NCBI RefSeq assembly: GCF_001277255.1
Contig: NZ_CP012264.1
Span: 4,030,001 to 4,094,000, forward strand
Source of the DNA: Cronobacter condimenti 1330
GTDB lineage: Bacteria > Pseudomonadota > Gammaproteobacteria > Enterobacterales > Enterobacteriaceae
Length of the DNA stretch: 64,000 nucleotides
Direction: 5' to 3'
Shown here: positions 32,871-42,586 of the stretch, piece by piece
Layout of the letters: each line of letters begins with the position of its first letter
How positions within the stretch are numbered: position 1 is the first letter of the stretch
Notes under the pieces: generated by a model
Told to the model about the DNA's origin: nothing
Database searches by the model: none
Seen by the model: only the letters and a program-made list of their open reading frames with translations
Position numbers and translations under genes: made by a program

Positions 32871-35318
32871 TTACAGCCGAACGGGCGAAATGTGCCAGAT
32901 ATTTTCGGCATACTCCTGAATGGTACGGTCAGACGAGAAGTACCCCATGTTGGCGATATTGTGCATCGCGCGCGTGGTCCATACCTCCGGCTGCAGATAA
33001 AGTTCATCGACCTTATCCTGGCAATCCACGTAGCTGCGGTAATCCGCCAGCACCTGATAGTGATCGCCGAAGTTAATCAGCGAATCCACCAGATCCCGGT
33101 AGCGTCCCGGCTCGTCAGGGCTGAAGACGCCAGTGCCAATTTGTGTTAACACCTCACGCAGCTCTTCATCTTTCTCGTAGAAATCACGCGGTTTATAGCC
33201 CGCGCGGCGCAGTTCCTCAACCTCATCAGCCGTGTTGCCGAAGATAAAGATATTCTCTTCACCGACGTGCTCCTGCATCTCTACGTTCGCGCCATCCAGC
33301 GTACCGATGGTTAACGCGCCGTTCAGCGCAAACTTCATGTTACTGGTGCCGGAGGCTTCGGTTCCCGCGAGCGAAATTTGCTCGGAGAGATCGGCCGCCG
33401 GAATGATGAGCTGCGCCAGACTTACGCTGTAGTTCGGGATAAACACCACCTTCAGCCGATCCTTCACCTGCGGATCGTTGTTGATGACCTTCGCCACATC
33501 GTTGATCAGGTGAATAATGTGCTTCGCCATGTAATAGGCCGAGGCGGCTTTACCGGCGAAAATGTTAACCCTCGGCACCCATGCGGCCTCTGGATCGGCC
33601 TTGATGCGGTTGTAGCGCGTAATCACATGCAGCACATTCATCAACTGACGTTTGTACTCGTGGATACGTTTGATTTGCACATCAAACAGCGCTTTCGGGT
33701 TTACCACCACATTCAGGTGCTGCGCGATGTAAATCGCGAGCCGTTTTTTGTTCTCAAGCTTCGCCTCGCGCACCTGCTGGTTCACCGTCGGGTAGTCGAT
33801 ATGCTGCTCAAGCTCACTCAACTGGCTAAGATCGGTGCGCCAGGTCCGGCCGATATTGTCATCAAGCACGTCCGAGAGCGCCGGGTTCGCGAGCGCCAGC
33901 CAGCGGCGCGGCGTCACGCCGTTGGTGACGTTTAAGAAGCGCATCGGGAAGATCTTCGCGAAGTCGGCGAACAGCGACTGAACCATCAGGTTGGAGTGAA
34001 GCTCTGATACCCCGTTGACCTTGTGGCTGATAATGACCGCAAGCCACGCCATACGCACGCGGCGACCGCTGGATTCGTCGATAATCGACACGCGGCTTAA
34101 CAGCCCGGTATCGTTCGGGTACTGCTCCTGAACGGTACGCAGGAAGTAGTCGTTAATTTCAAAAATGATTTGCAGATGGCGCGGCAGGATCTTGCCAAGC
34201 ATATCCACAGGCCAGGTTTCCAGCGCCTCGCTCATCAGCGTGTGGTTGGTATATGAGAACACCTGGCAGGTCACTTCAAACGCCTCATCCCAACTGAACT
34301 TATGCTCATCAATAAGCAAACGCATCAGTTCCGGAATCGACAGCACCGGGTGGGTATCGTTGAGGTGAATCGCCACCTTCTGCGCCAGATTGGCGTAGGT
34401 TTTATGCAACATAAAGTGGCGGCTTAAAATGTCCTGCACCGTCGCAGAAACCAGGAAGTATTCCTGACGCAGACGCAGTTCACGCCCGGAATAGGTGGAG
34501 TCATCCGGGTAGAGCACGCGCGACACGTTTTCGGAGTGGTTTTTATCTTCCACTGCCGCGAAGTAGTCGCCCTGGTTAAATTTACCCAGGTTGATTGCGC
34601 TACTCGCCTGCGCGCTCCAGAGCCGCAGCGTGTTGGTGGCATCAGTGTCATAGCCTGGGATGATTTGATCAGAGGCCACCGCGATAATCTCTTCGGTTTC
34701 CACCCAGCGGGTCTTTTTCCCCTCCTGCTGGATGCGTCCGCCGAAACGCACTTTATAGCGCGTGTTATGGCGCTGGAACTCCCACGGGTTGCCATATTCC
34801 AGCCAGTAATCCGGAGATTCCTTCTGCCGGCCATCGACAATATTCTGCTTAAACATGCCGTAGTCGTAGCGGATGCCGTAGCCGCGCCCGGGCAGGCCAA
34901 GCGTTGCCAGGGAATCCAGGAAGCAGGCCGCAAGACGCCCGAGCCCGCCGTTACCGAGACCGGGGTCGTTCTCTTCGTCGATGAGCTCTTCCAGACTCAG
35001 GCCCATTCCTTCCAGCGCGTCCTGCACATCTTCGTAGATACCGAGCGACAGCAGCGCGTTAGACAACGTGCGGCCAATCAGAAACTCCATCGACAAATAG
35101 TAGACCTGGCGCACTTCCTGCGAAAGTTGCGCACGGTTAGAGCGCAGCCAGCGTTCCACCATGCGGTCACGTACCGCAAACAGCGTGGCGTTCAGCCACT
35201 CATGTTTGTTGGCAATGGCCGGATCTTTACCGATGGTGAACATCAGCTTATAGGCGATAGAGTGTTTTAACGCCTCCACGCTGAGAGTTGGCGACGCATA
35301 GCTAAAGGGTTCATTCAT
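32871..35318 (-). CDS. glgP: Glycogen phosphorylase GlgP
   Basis: GT35 enzyme degrading glycogen to glucose-1-phosphate, 815 residues, the same as E. coli. PLP Lys is in EASGTSNMKFALNG; GNGGLGRLAACFLDSLATLG and TNGVTPRRW are conserved. Last gene of glgBXCAP, 12 bp after glgA. About half of its residues look shared with MalP in this window; the N-terminal SVEALKHSIAYKLMFTIGKD marks GlgP. Confidence 0.98.
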   Translation of the reverse strand: MNEPFSYASPTLSVEALKHSIAYKLMFTIGKDPAIANKHEWLNATLFAVRDRMVERWLRSNRAQLSQEVRQVYYLSMEFLIGRTLSNALLSLGIYEDVQDALEGMGLSLEELIDEENDPGLGNGGLGRLAACFLDSLATLGLPGRGYGIRYDYGMFKQNIVDGRQKESPDYWLEYGNPWEFQRHNTRYKVRFGGRIQQEGKKTRWVETEEIIAVASDQIIPGYDTDATNTLRLWSAQASSAINLGKFNQGDYFAAVEDKNHSENVSRVLYPDDSTYSGRELRLRQEYFLVSATVQDILSRHFMLHKTYANLAQKVAIHLNDTHPVLSIPELMRLLIDEHKFSWDEAFEVTCQVFSYTNHTLMSEALETWPVDMLGKILPRHLQIIFEINDYFLRTVQEQYPNDTGLLSRVSIIDESSGRRVRMAWLAVIISHKVNGVSELHSNLMVQSLFADFAKIFPMRFLNVTNGVTPRRWLALANPALSDVLDDNIGRTWRTDLSQLSELEQHIDYPTVNQQVREAKLENKKRLAIYIAQHLNVVVNPKALFDVQIKRIHEYKRQLMNVLHVITRYNRIKADPEAAWVPRVNIFAGKAASAYYMAKHIIHLINDVAKVINNDPQVKDRLKVVFIPNYSVSLAQLIIPAADLSEQISLAGTEASGTSNMKFALNGALTIGTLDGANVEMQEHVGEENIFIFGNTADEVEELRRAGYKPRDFYEKDEELREVLTQIGTGVFSPDEPGRYRDLVDSLINFGDHYQVLADYRSYVDCQDKVDELYLQPEVWTTRAMHNIANMGYFSSDRTIQEYAENIWHISPVRL

Positions 35319-35330
35319 CGACGTGTTCCT

Positions 35331-36764
35331 TTACAACAAGCGTTGATAAAGTTCGCGGTAAGATTTCGCCGCGACCTGCCAGCTAAAGTCCATCCCCATG
35401 GCCTGGCGCTGAACAAAACGCCAGAGAGACGGACGGGACCACAATACGAACGCGCGCCGGATAGCCCGTAACAGCGCCAGAGCGTTACTGTCTTCAAACA
35501 CAAAACCGCTGGCGATGCCGTCCGCGAGGTTTTCAAGCGAACTGTCGGAGACCGTATCGGCAAGCCCGCCCGTTCGGCGCACCAGCGGCAGCGTGCCATA
35601 TTTCAGGCCGTAGAGCTGCGTCAGCCCGCATGGCTCAAAGCGGCTCGGCACCAGAATCACATCCGCGCCACCCATAATGCGGTGCGAGAACGCCTCGTGA
35701 TAACCAATTTGTACGCCAACCTGCCCTGGATGTTCGGCGGCGGCAGCGAGGAAGCCCTCCTGCAAGACCGGATCGCCCGCGCCGAGCAGCGCTAACTGAC
35801 CGCCCTGCTCCAGCAGCCCCGGCAGCGCCTCCAGCACCAGATCCAGCCCTTTCTGGCTGGTCAGTCGGCTGACTACGGCAAACAGCGGCGCTTTATCGTT
35901 CACCTTCAGGCCCATCGCGATTTGCAGCTGCCGTTTGTTCTCCGCTTTCTCTTCAAGCGTATCGCGGGTATAACGCGACGCCAGAAGCAGGTCGTGCGCC
36001 GGGTTCCAGATATTCTCATCCACGCCGTTCAGAATGCCCGACAGCCGCCCTTCGCTGTGGCGCTGTTTGAGCAGCCCTTCCAGCCCGTATGAGAACTGCG
36101 GCTCGGTTATCTCTCGCGCGTAGGTCGGGCTGACGGCCGTAATATGATCGGCATAGTAAAGCCCGGCCTTAAGGAACGAGATCTCGCCGTTGAACTCCAG
36201 TCCATTCATGTTAAACATCGACCATGGCAATCCGATGTCATCCATGTGGTGGGCATAAAACATGCCTTTGTAGGCGAGGTTATGCACGGTAAACACCGAT
36301 TTCGCCGGCCGCCCGCGCGCCGCCAGATACGCAGGCGTCAGGCCCGCGTGCCAGTCATGCGCGTGTACGATGTCAGGACGCCAGAACGGATCCAGCCCTG
36401 CCGCCATTTCGCTGCCCACCCAGCCCAGCAGGGCGAAGCGAATCACGTTATCGGCATAGGCATAGAGGTTAGTGTCGTGATAAGGGCTGCCCGGACGGTC
36501 ATAGAGATGCGGCGCATCGATAAGATAGATACCGACGCCGTTAAAATGTCCGTATAACAAAGAGATACGCCCAGCGAAAGTGTCGCGACGTGTGATCACT
36601 TTGGCATCCGCGACTCCACGACGGAGATCGGGGAAGCCCGGCAGTAACACGCGGGTATCCACACCTTCGGCAATCTGCGCAGCAGGCAACGCGCCGAGGA
36701 CATCCGCCAGTCCACCGGTTTTCAGCAGCGGAAAAAGTTCAGAACATACATGTAAGACCTGCAT
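35331..36764 (-). CDS. glgA: Glycogen synthase GlgA
   Basis: GT5 ADP-glucose:glucan transferase, 477 residues. The N-terminal KTGGLADVLGALP loop binds ADP-glucose; HAHDWHAGL and the C-terminal SRFEPCGLTQLYGLKYGTLPLVRRTGGLADTV are diagnostic. It lies 97 bp after glgC, the widest gap inside the glg operon, and 12 bp before glgP. Confidence 0.98.
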   Translation of the reverse strand: MQVLHVCSELFPLLKTGGLADVLGALPAAQIAEGVDTRVLLPGFPDLRRGVADAKVITRRDTFAGRISLLYGHFNGVGIYLIDAPHLYDRPGSPYHDTNLYAYADNVIRFALLGWVGSEMAAGLDPFWRPDIVHAHDWHAGLTPAYLAARGRPAKSVFTVHNLAYKGMFYAHHMDDIGLPWSMFNMNGLEFNGEISFLKAGLYYADHITAVSPTYAREITEPQFSYGLEGLLKQRHSEGRLSGILNGVDENIWNPAHDLLLASRYTRDTLEEKAENKRQLQIAMGLKVNDKAPLFAVVSRLTSQKGLDLVLEALPGLLEQGGQLALLGAGDPVLQEGFLAAAAEHPGQVGVQIGYHEAFSHRIMGGADVILVPSRFEPCGLTQLYGLKYGTLPLVRRTGGLADTVSDSSLENLADGIASGFVFEDSNALALLRAIRRAFVLWSRPSLWRFVQRQAMGMDFSWQVAAKSYRELYQRLL

Positions 36765-36861
36765 TATCTCTCCCGTTGAATGTCACAGCGCAACAGGCGC
36801 GCCGAACGCGAAACATCACGCGCGGAAACCATCATCCGTGCGCACTTAATCCTTGTGCGAC

Positions 36862-38145
36862 TCACGCTGACAAACGCGCCAGCATGTCGCGGGTCACCAA
36901 TACAATTCCCTCTTCGGAACGGTAGAAACGGCGAGCATCCTCTTCGGCGTTTTCGCCAATCACCATGCCTTCAGGGATAACACAGGCCCGGTCGATAATG
37001 CAGCGACGCAGGCGGCAGGAGCGGCCCACCCAGACATCAGGCAGCAGCACTGCAGAATCAATATTGCAAAACGAGTTCACGCGCACGCGCGGGAACAACA
37101 CCGACTGCACCACCACCGATCCGGAAATAATGCAGCCGCCGGACACCAGCGAGTTCAGCGTCATGCCGTGGCTGCCAGAGCGGTCCTGCACAAATTTAGC
37201 CGGTGGCAGCGACTCCATATGCGTGCGGATAGGCCAGTCCTGGTCGTACATATCAAGCTCTGGCGTCACCGAGGCGAGATCAAGATTCGCCTTCCAGTAC
37301 GCCTCCAGCGTCCCTACGTCGCGCCAGTACGGCTCCGCGTTCGGATCGGACTGTACGCACGAGAGCGGGAACGGATGCGCATAGGCTTCACCGCTGTATG
37401 TCACTTTCGGGATAATGTCTTTACCGAAGTCGTGGCTTGAGGATTCGTTTTTGTCATCCTCTTCCAGCAACTCATAAAGATAGTCAGCATCAAAAATATA
37501 GATGCCCATGCTGGCGAGCGCCTTAGTATCGTCACCGGGCATAGACGGCGGGTTCGCGGGTTTTTCCACGAAGTCGATAACTTTGCTGTTTTCATCCACC
37601 GCCATGACACCGAACGCGCGGGCCTCGGCAACCGGCACCGGCAAGCAGGCCACCGTACAACGCGCGCCTTTTTCGACGTGGTCGATAAGCATGCGCGAGT
37701 AGTCCTGCTTGTAGATATGATCGCCTGCGAGGATGACCACATATTCCGCTTTATAGCGTCGGATGATATCGAGGTTCTGGGTCACGGCATCTGCGGTGCC
37801 GCGATACCAGGTTTCGCCATGCACGCGCTGCTGCGCCGGCAGGAGATCGACAAACTCGTTCATCTCTTCACTAAAGAACGACCACCCGCGCTGGATATGC
37901 TGCACCAGCGTATGGGACTGGTACTGCGTGATAACCCCGATACGACGAATGCCGGAGTTAATGCAGTTCGACAGTGCGAAGTCGATAATGCGGAACTTAC
38001 CGCCGAAATGAACAGCGGGCTTGGCGCGGGTCGCGGTCAGATCTTTCAACCGCGTACCGCGACCGCCAGCCAGGATCAGCGCCACGGATTTCAATGGCAA
38101 CTGCCTTGCCAGCATCAACGGATCTTTCTTTTCAAGCCTGACCAT
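36862..38145 (-). CDS. glgC: Glucose-1-phosphate adenylyltransferase GlgC
   Basis: Makes ADP-glucose from ATP and glucose-1-phosphate, the committed step of glycogen synthesis, allosterically controlled by fructose-1,6-bisphosphate and AMP. 427 residues. LILAGGRGTRLKDLT (regulatory Lys included), WYRGTADAV, FVEKP and a C-terminal left-handed beta-helix are visible. The start at MVRLEKKDPLMLARQ is behind CAGGAG; the open frame to 38238 lies inside glgX. Confidence 0.98.
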   Translation of the reverse strand: MVRLEKKDPLMLARQLPLKSVALILAGGRGTRLKDLTATRAKPAVHFGGKFRIIDFALSNCINSGIRRIGVITQYQSHTLVQHIQRGWSFFSEEMNEFVDLLPAQQRVHGETWYRGTADAVTQNLDIIRRYKAEYVVILAGDHIYKQDYSRMLIDHVEKGARCTVACLPVPVAEARAFGVMAVDENSKVIDFVEKPANPPSMPGDDTKALASMGIYIFDADYLYELLEEDDKNESSSHDFGKDIIPKVTYSGEAYAHPFPLSCVQSDPNAEPYWRDVGTLEAYWKANLDLASVTPELDMYDQDWPIRTHMESLPPAKFVQDRSGSHGMTLNSLVSGGCIISGSVVVQSVLFPRVRVNSFCNIDSAVLLPDVWVGRSCRLRRCIIDRACVIPEGMVIGENAEEDARRFYRSEEGIVLVTRDMLARLSA

Positions 38146-38158
38146 GACGAACTCCTGT

Positions 38159-40138
38159 TTATGACTTCTGGAATACGCACACGCCGTGCGCAGGGCTATG
38201 CCATACAGCCATGACAACCGGATTATCCTCTCCGGCAAACGGAGGAACGGCGCGCCACTCCCCTTCAGGTAAAACGATTTCGTTCATTTCATCGCTGCCG
38301 TTAAGGGTAACAAGCCAGCGATCGGACAAGAGGATTTGCAGTAGGCGTGCGCCGCTGTGCCAGTCCTCAGGCCGCATCGGCGCGCCCGCGGCGTTAAGCC
38401 AGCGAACATTGCCGTCGTTCTCTTCCCACCACTGCGAAGCCGTTAAGGCCGGAATTTGCTTGCGCAGGCGGATAAGGGCGGCGGTAAACGCGATAAGCCC
38501 CTCGTCAGCGTGCGACCAGTCAAACCAGGTCAGTTCGTTATCCTGGCAATACGCATTGTTATTGCCATGCTGGCTGTGGCCATGTTCATCGCCCGCCAGC
38601 AGCATCGGCGTCCCCTGCGCGAGCAGCAGCGACGTTAATAACGCGTGTACGCTTGCGCGCCGCGCCGCCTGGATGGCCTCCCCACCGCCGGGGCCCTCAT
38701 GCCCATGATTATTGCTATGGTTTTCCCACGCGCCATCGCGGTTATCTTCGCCGTTGGCTTCGTTATGCTTGCCGTTAAACGACAGGCAATCGCGAAGCGT
38801 AAAACCATCGTGCGCCGTCACCAGATTAACGCTCGCCCATGGTGCGCGCGCGCTGCGGCGGTACACATCCGCCGATGCGGCAAAGCGGGTGGCGAACTCG
38901 CCGACACCCGATTCACGGCGTAGCCAGAAGCGGCGCATATCGTCGCGAAATCGGTCGTTCCACTCGGCCAACTGCGGCGGGTAGTTGCCCACCTGATAGC
39001 CGCCAGGGCCGATATCCCACGGCTCGACGATAAGTTTTACCGCCGAGAGTGACGGATCGCGGCGCATCGCCTCAAAGAGCGGCGCATCCTGACGAAATTC
39101 CGGCGTGCGTCCCATCACGGTTGCCAGATCGAACCGGAAACCATCGACATGACACTGCTCAACCCAGAATTTCAGGCAGCCGATGGCATATTCCACCACC
39201 GACGGATGGCTCAGGTTCAGCGTGTTGCCGCAACCGGTCCAGTTGTGGTAATCGCCGTGGTCCTGTATCCAATAATAGCTACGGTTATCAATTCCGCGCA
39301 GGGAGAAGGTCGGTCCTTCCAGATCCAGTTCGGCGCTGTGGTTGAGCACGATATCGAGAATGACCTCAATACCCGCCTTGTGCAGCGCTTTCACCGCATC
39401 GCGAAATTCATTAAGCGCCGCCTGCGGCGCGGGTGTAGAGGCATAGCGCGTCTCTACTGCCCAGAGTGCCAGCGGGTTATAGCCCCAGTAATTCGCAAGC
39501 CCCAGACGTTGCAGGCGCGGTTCACTGCAAAATTTCGCGACGGGTTGCAGCTCAAGCGCCGTAATGCCGAGCCGCTGGAAATACGCAATCATCGCCGGGT
39601 GGCCAAGCGCGGCGTAGGTGCCACGCAGCGCAGACGGGATATCCGGGTGCAGGCGCGTTAAACCGCGCACGTGCGCCTCGTAAATCACCGTGTCGCCCCA
39701 TGCCGTTGCGGGCGATGCGTCGTCTTCCCAGTCGTAATAGTCGTCCATCACCACCGCTTTGGGCATCACGTCGCGGTTATCGGCAGGGTCTGGCGTCTCA
39801 ATGCCGCCATACAGGCGCGGATCGTCCGCCACATCCCCTTCCACGCCGCGCGCACACGGGTCTAGCAGCAGTTTGGCCGGATTAAAGCGATGCCCCTGCG
39901 CCGGGTCCCATGGGCCATGCACCCGGTAGCCGTAGCGCAAGCCAGGCCGCGCGCCAGGCAGATAGCCGTGCCAGATATCGCCGCTGCGCGCAGGCAGTGC
40001 GTAACGCAATTCGTTGCCGCTGTCGTCAAACACGCACAGCTCCACCCTATCCGCATGGGCGGAAAACAGCGTGAAATTCACGCCTGCGCCATCAAACCAG
40101 GCGCCGGATGGGGTAGGACGGCCTGCGTTAAGCTGCAT
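38159..40138 (-). CDS. glgX: Glycogen debranching enzyme GlgX
   Basis: GH13 isoamylase-type enzyme that removes maltotetraose side branches left by GlgP. 659 residues: N-terminal CBM48 (GVNFTLFSAHADRVELC), then the barrel with DIVLNHSAE, the nucleophile Asp in DGFRFDLATVMG and acid Glu in LIVEPWDIGPGGY. Its start overlaps the glgB stop by 11 bp. The stop is 13 bp before glgC. Confidence 0.97.
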   Translation of the reverse strand: MQLNAGRPTPSGAWFDGAGVNFTLFSAHADRVELCVFDDSGNELRYALPARSGDIWHGYLPGARPGLRYGYRVHGPWDPAQGHRFNPAKLLLDPCARGVEGDVADDPRLYGGIETPDPADNRDVMPKAVVMDDYYDWEDDASPATAWGDTVIYEAHVRGLTRLHPDIPSALRGTYAALGHPAMIAYFQRLGITALELQPVAKFCSEPRLQRLGLANYWGYNPLALWAVETRYASTPAPQAALNEFRDAVKALHKAGIEVILDIVLNHSAELDLEGPTFSLRGIDNRSYYWIQDHGDYHNWTGCGNTLNLSHPSVVEYAIGCLKFWVEQCHVDGFRFDLATVMGRTPEFRQDAPLFEAMRRDPSLSAVKLIVEPWDIGPGGYQVGNYPPQLAEWNDRFRDDMRRFWLRRESGVGEFATRFAASADVYRRSARAPWASVNLVTAHDGFTLRDCLSFNGKHNEANGEDNRDGAWENHSNNHGHEGPGGGEAIQAARRASVHALLTSLLLAQGTPMLLAGDEHGHSQHGNNNAYCQDNELTWFDWSHADEGLIAFTAALIRLRKQIPALTASQWWEENDGNVRWLNAAGAPMRPEDWHSGARLLQILLSDRWLVTLNGSDEMNEIVLPEGEWRAVPPFAGEDNPVVMAVWHSPAHGVCVFQKS

Positions 40139-42323
40139 TGTCTCCCTCTCTGACCAGCCAGATAGTGGCAAGCGGCGGCAGCGTCAGGGCGAGCGAGTTA
40201 TCGCGCCCGTGGCTTGGGATAGCCTCACTGCGTACCTTGCCGCCGTTGCCGTTATTGCTGCCGTGATAGTGCTGCGAATCGGTATTGAGGATTTCGCGCC
40301 ACTCACCTGGCTGGTTAATGCCAAAGCGATAGTCGTGGCGAACCACCGGCGTAAAGTTGCTGGCGACGATAATTTCGTTCCCCTGCGAATCGCGGCGAGT
40401 AAAGATAAATACGGAGTTTTGGTTATCCTCTACCACCAACCATTCGAAGCCGTAAGGATCGAAATCAAGTTCGTGCAGCGCTTTATGCTGCCGGTAAGTG
40501 GAATTGAGATCGCGCACCAGTCTTTGCACGCCGTGGTGCCAGTTGTCGTCGCCTTCCAGCAGATGCCAGTCAAGGCTCGCGTCGTGGTTCCACTCGCGCC
40601 CCTGCGCAAACTCGTTGCCCATAAACAGCAGTTTTTTGCCCGGGAAGCCCCACATCCAGCCGTAGTAGGCGCGCAGGTTGGCAAATTTCTGCCACGCGTC
40701 GCCCGGCATGCGGTCGAGAATCGATTTTTTGCCATGGACCACTTCATCGTGTGACAGCGGCAGCACGAAGTTTTCGGTGTAGTTGTAAATCATCCCGAAG
40801 GTCATTTTGTGGTGATGGTACTGGCGAAAGACCGGATCAAGCTTCATGTAGTCGAGCGTGTCGTGCATCCAGCCCAGGTTCCACTTGTACCAGAAGCCCA
40901 GCCCGCCCGTGGATGATGGACGGGAGACGCCGGGAAAATCGGTCGACTCTTCTGCCATCGTCACCGCGCCGTTCACCTGCTCGCCGATGATGCGGTTGGT
41001 GTTGCGCAGAAACTCCATCGCCTCAAGGTTTTCACGTCCGCCGTACTGGTTCGGGATCCACTCGCCCTCTTTGCGGCTGTAGTCGCGATAAATCATGGAG
41101 GCGACGGCGTCCACGCGCAGGGCGTCGATGCCAAAACGCTCCGTCCAGTACAGTGCGTTGCCTACCAGGAAGTTGCTCACCTCACGGCGGCCATAGTTGT
41201 AAATCAGCGTGTTCCAGTCCTGGTGATACCCTTCGCGCGGGTCGCCGTGCTCGTAAAGCGCCGTGCCGTCAAAATTCGCCAGTGCGAAATCATCGGACGG
41301 GAAATGCCCCGGCACCCAGTCGAGAATAACGTTCAGCCCAGCCGCATGGGCCGCGTTGATGAAATAACGGAACTCTTCACGCGTGCCGAAACGGCGGGTC
41401 GGCGCATACAGCCCGGTGGGCTGATAACCCCAGCTACCGTCAAACGGATGCTCGTTTACCGGCAGGAGTTCGATATGGGTAAAGCCCATCCACTTCACGT
41501 AAGGGATAAGCTGGTCGGCCAGCTCCCGGTAACTCAGCCAGAAATTGTTATCCGTGTGGCGTCGCCAGGAGCCGAGATGCACTTCATAAATAGAAATGGG
41601 CGCGTCGAAACGGTTAGCGTCCTGACGTGCCGTGTTCGGATCCACTTTTTCGGGCAGGCCGCAGATAAGCGATGCGGTTTCCGGGCGCATTTGCGCCTCA
41701 AACGCATACGGGTCGGATTTCATGCGCAGGTGGCCGTTTGCGTCGATCATCTCGTATTTATAGAGCTGACCGTTGTGCGCACCAGGGATGAACAGCTCCC
41801 AGATGCCGCTCTCTTTACGCAGACGCATCGGGTGGCGGCGTCCATCCCAGTAGTTAAACTGACCCACCACGGAAACGCGCTGCGCATTCGGCGCCCAGAC
41901 GGAAAAACGCGTGCCGGTAACGCCGTCCATCGTATCGGGATGCGCGCCGAGCGTTTCATAGGGACGCAGGTGTGTACCTTCAGACAGCAGCCAGACATCC
42001 AGCTCCTGCAAAAGCGGCCCGAAGCGGTAAGGGTCATCAATCAGATTTTGCTGCCCGTGCCAGTTCACGGCCAGCTGATAGCGAAACGGGTTTTTACGAC
42101 GCGGCACCACGCCGCTGAAGAAACCACGAGAATCCAGACACTCAAGCTTACCCACTTTACGCCCGGTTTTAGGTTCAATGACCCACACATCAGTGGCGTC
42201 GGGAAGCAGCGCGCGGACTTCAATTCCGGCGTCGGTGGTGTGCATGCCCAGAACGGAGAAAGGATCCGAAAAATGGCCCGCAATCAGCGCATTAATCACG
42301 TCTCTTGAGACACGATCAGACAT
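40128..42323 (-). CDS. glgB: 1,4-alpha-glucan branching enzyme GlgB
   Basis: GH13 enzyme introducing alpha-1,6 branches, 731 residues. It has an N-terminal extra carbohydrate domain, CBM48, then the barrel with nucleophile Asp in GIDALRVDAVASM, Glu in TMAEESTDFPG and LPLSHDEVVHGK. First gene of glgBXCAP. The start at MSDRVSRDVINALI; the frame upstream to 42356 is not conserved. Confidence 0.98.
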   Translation of the reverse strand: MSDRVSRDVINALIAGHFSDPFSVLGMHTTDAGIEVRALLPDATDVWVIEPKTGRKVGKLECLDSRGFFSGVVPRRKNPFRYQLAVNWHGQQNLIDDPYRFGPLLQELDVWLLSEGTHLRPYETLGAHPDTMDGVTGTRFSVWAPNAQRVSVVGQFNYWDGRRHPMRLRKESGIWELFIPGAHNGQLYKYEMIDANGHLRMKSDPYAFEAQMRPETASLICGLPEKVDPNTARQDANRFDAPISIYEVHLGSWRRHTDNNFWLSYRELADQLIPYVKWMGFTHIELLPVNEHPFDGSWGYQPTGLYAPTRRFGTREEFRYFINAAHAAGLNVILDWVPGHFPSDDFALANFDGTALYEHGDPREGYHQDWNTLIYNYGRREVSNFLVGNALYWTERFGIDALRVDAVASMIYRDYSRKEGEWIPNQYGGRENLEAMEFLRNTNRIIGEQVNGAVTMAEESTDFPGVSRPSSTGGLGFWYKWNLGWMHDTLDYMKLDPVFRQYHHHKMTFGMIYNYTENFVLPLSHDEVVHGKKSILDRMPGDAWQKFANLRAYYGWMWGFPGKKLLFMGNEFAQGREWNHDASLDWHLLEGDDNWHHGVQRLVRDLNSTYRQHKALHELDFDPYGFEWLVVEDNQNSVFIFTRRDSQGNEIIVASNFTPVVRHDYRFGINQPGEWREILNTDSQHYHGSNNGNGGKVRSEAIPSHGRDNSLALTLPPLATIWLVREGDNAA

Positions 42324-42475
42324 GGTTATCATCCTGTTTATTTGGTGCCGCCCCATTCCAGCCTTACGCCTGCGCGTCCGGTAGCGACACTCTTAATGAC
42401 CTGAACGGGCAGAGCCTGAAGGATTCCTGTAGCTGCGCCGTTCCACCTGGAAGTATGACGAGAAGACCCCCGCCT

Positions 42476-42488
42476 TATGCTAAGCATA
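42476..42488. promoter_or_regulatory. Palindrome upstream of glgB
   Basis: A 13-bp TATGCTAAGCATA sequence is symmetrical about its centre. It lies about 150 bp before glgB and past the asd terminator. It could be an operator or part of a promoter; no specific regulator is proposed. Confidence 0.3.
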
Positions 42489-42552
42489 GCCAGGGGATTC
42501 TGTTATCCCTGAGAAAATATGAAACAATCGGCTTTTCTTTAGTGACGGACAT

Positions 42553-42582
42553 AAAAAAAAGAGCGCCGAAGCGCTCTTTTTT
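42553..42582 (-). terminator. Rho-independent terminator of asd
   Basis: AAGAGCGC and GCGCTCTT arms with a CGAA loop are flanked by A and T runs on both sides, so it can work in both directions. It lies directly after asd. Confidence 0.92.
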
Positions 42583-42586
42583 ATCG

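Noticed and set aside
41223..42308. 361-codon open frame on the plus strand
   Set aside because: Lies antisense within glgB and shows no family features.
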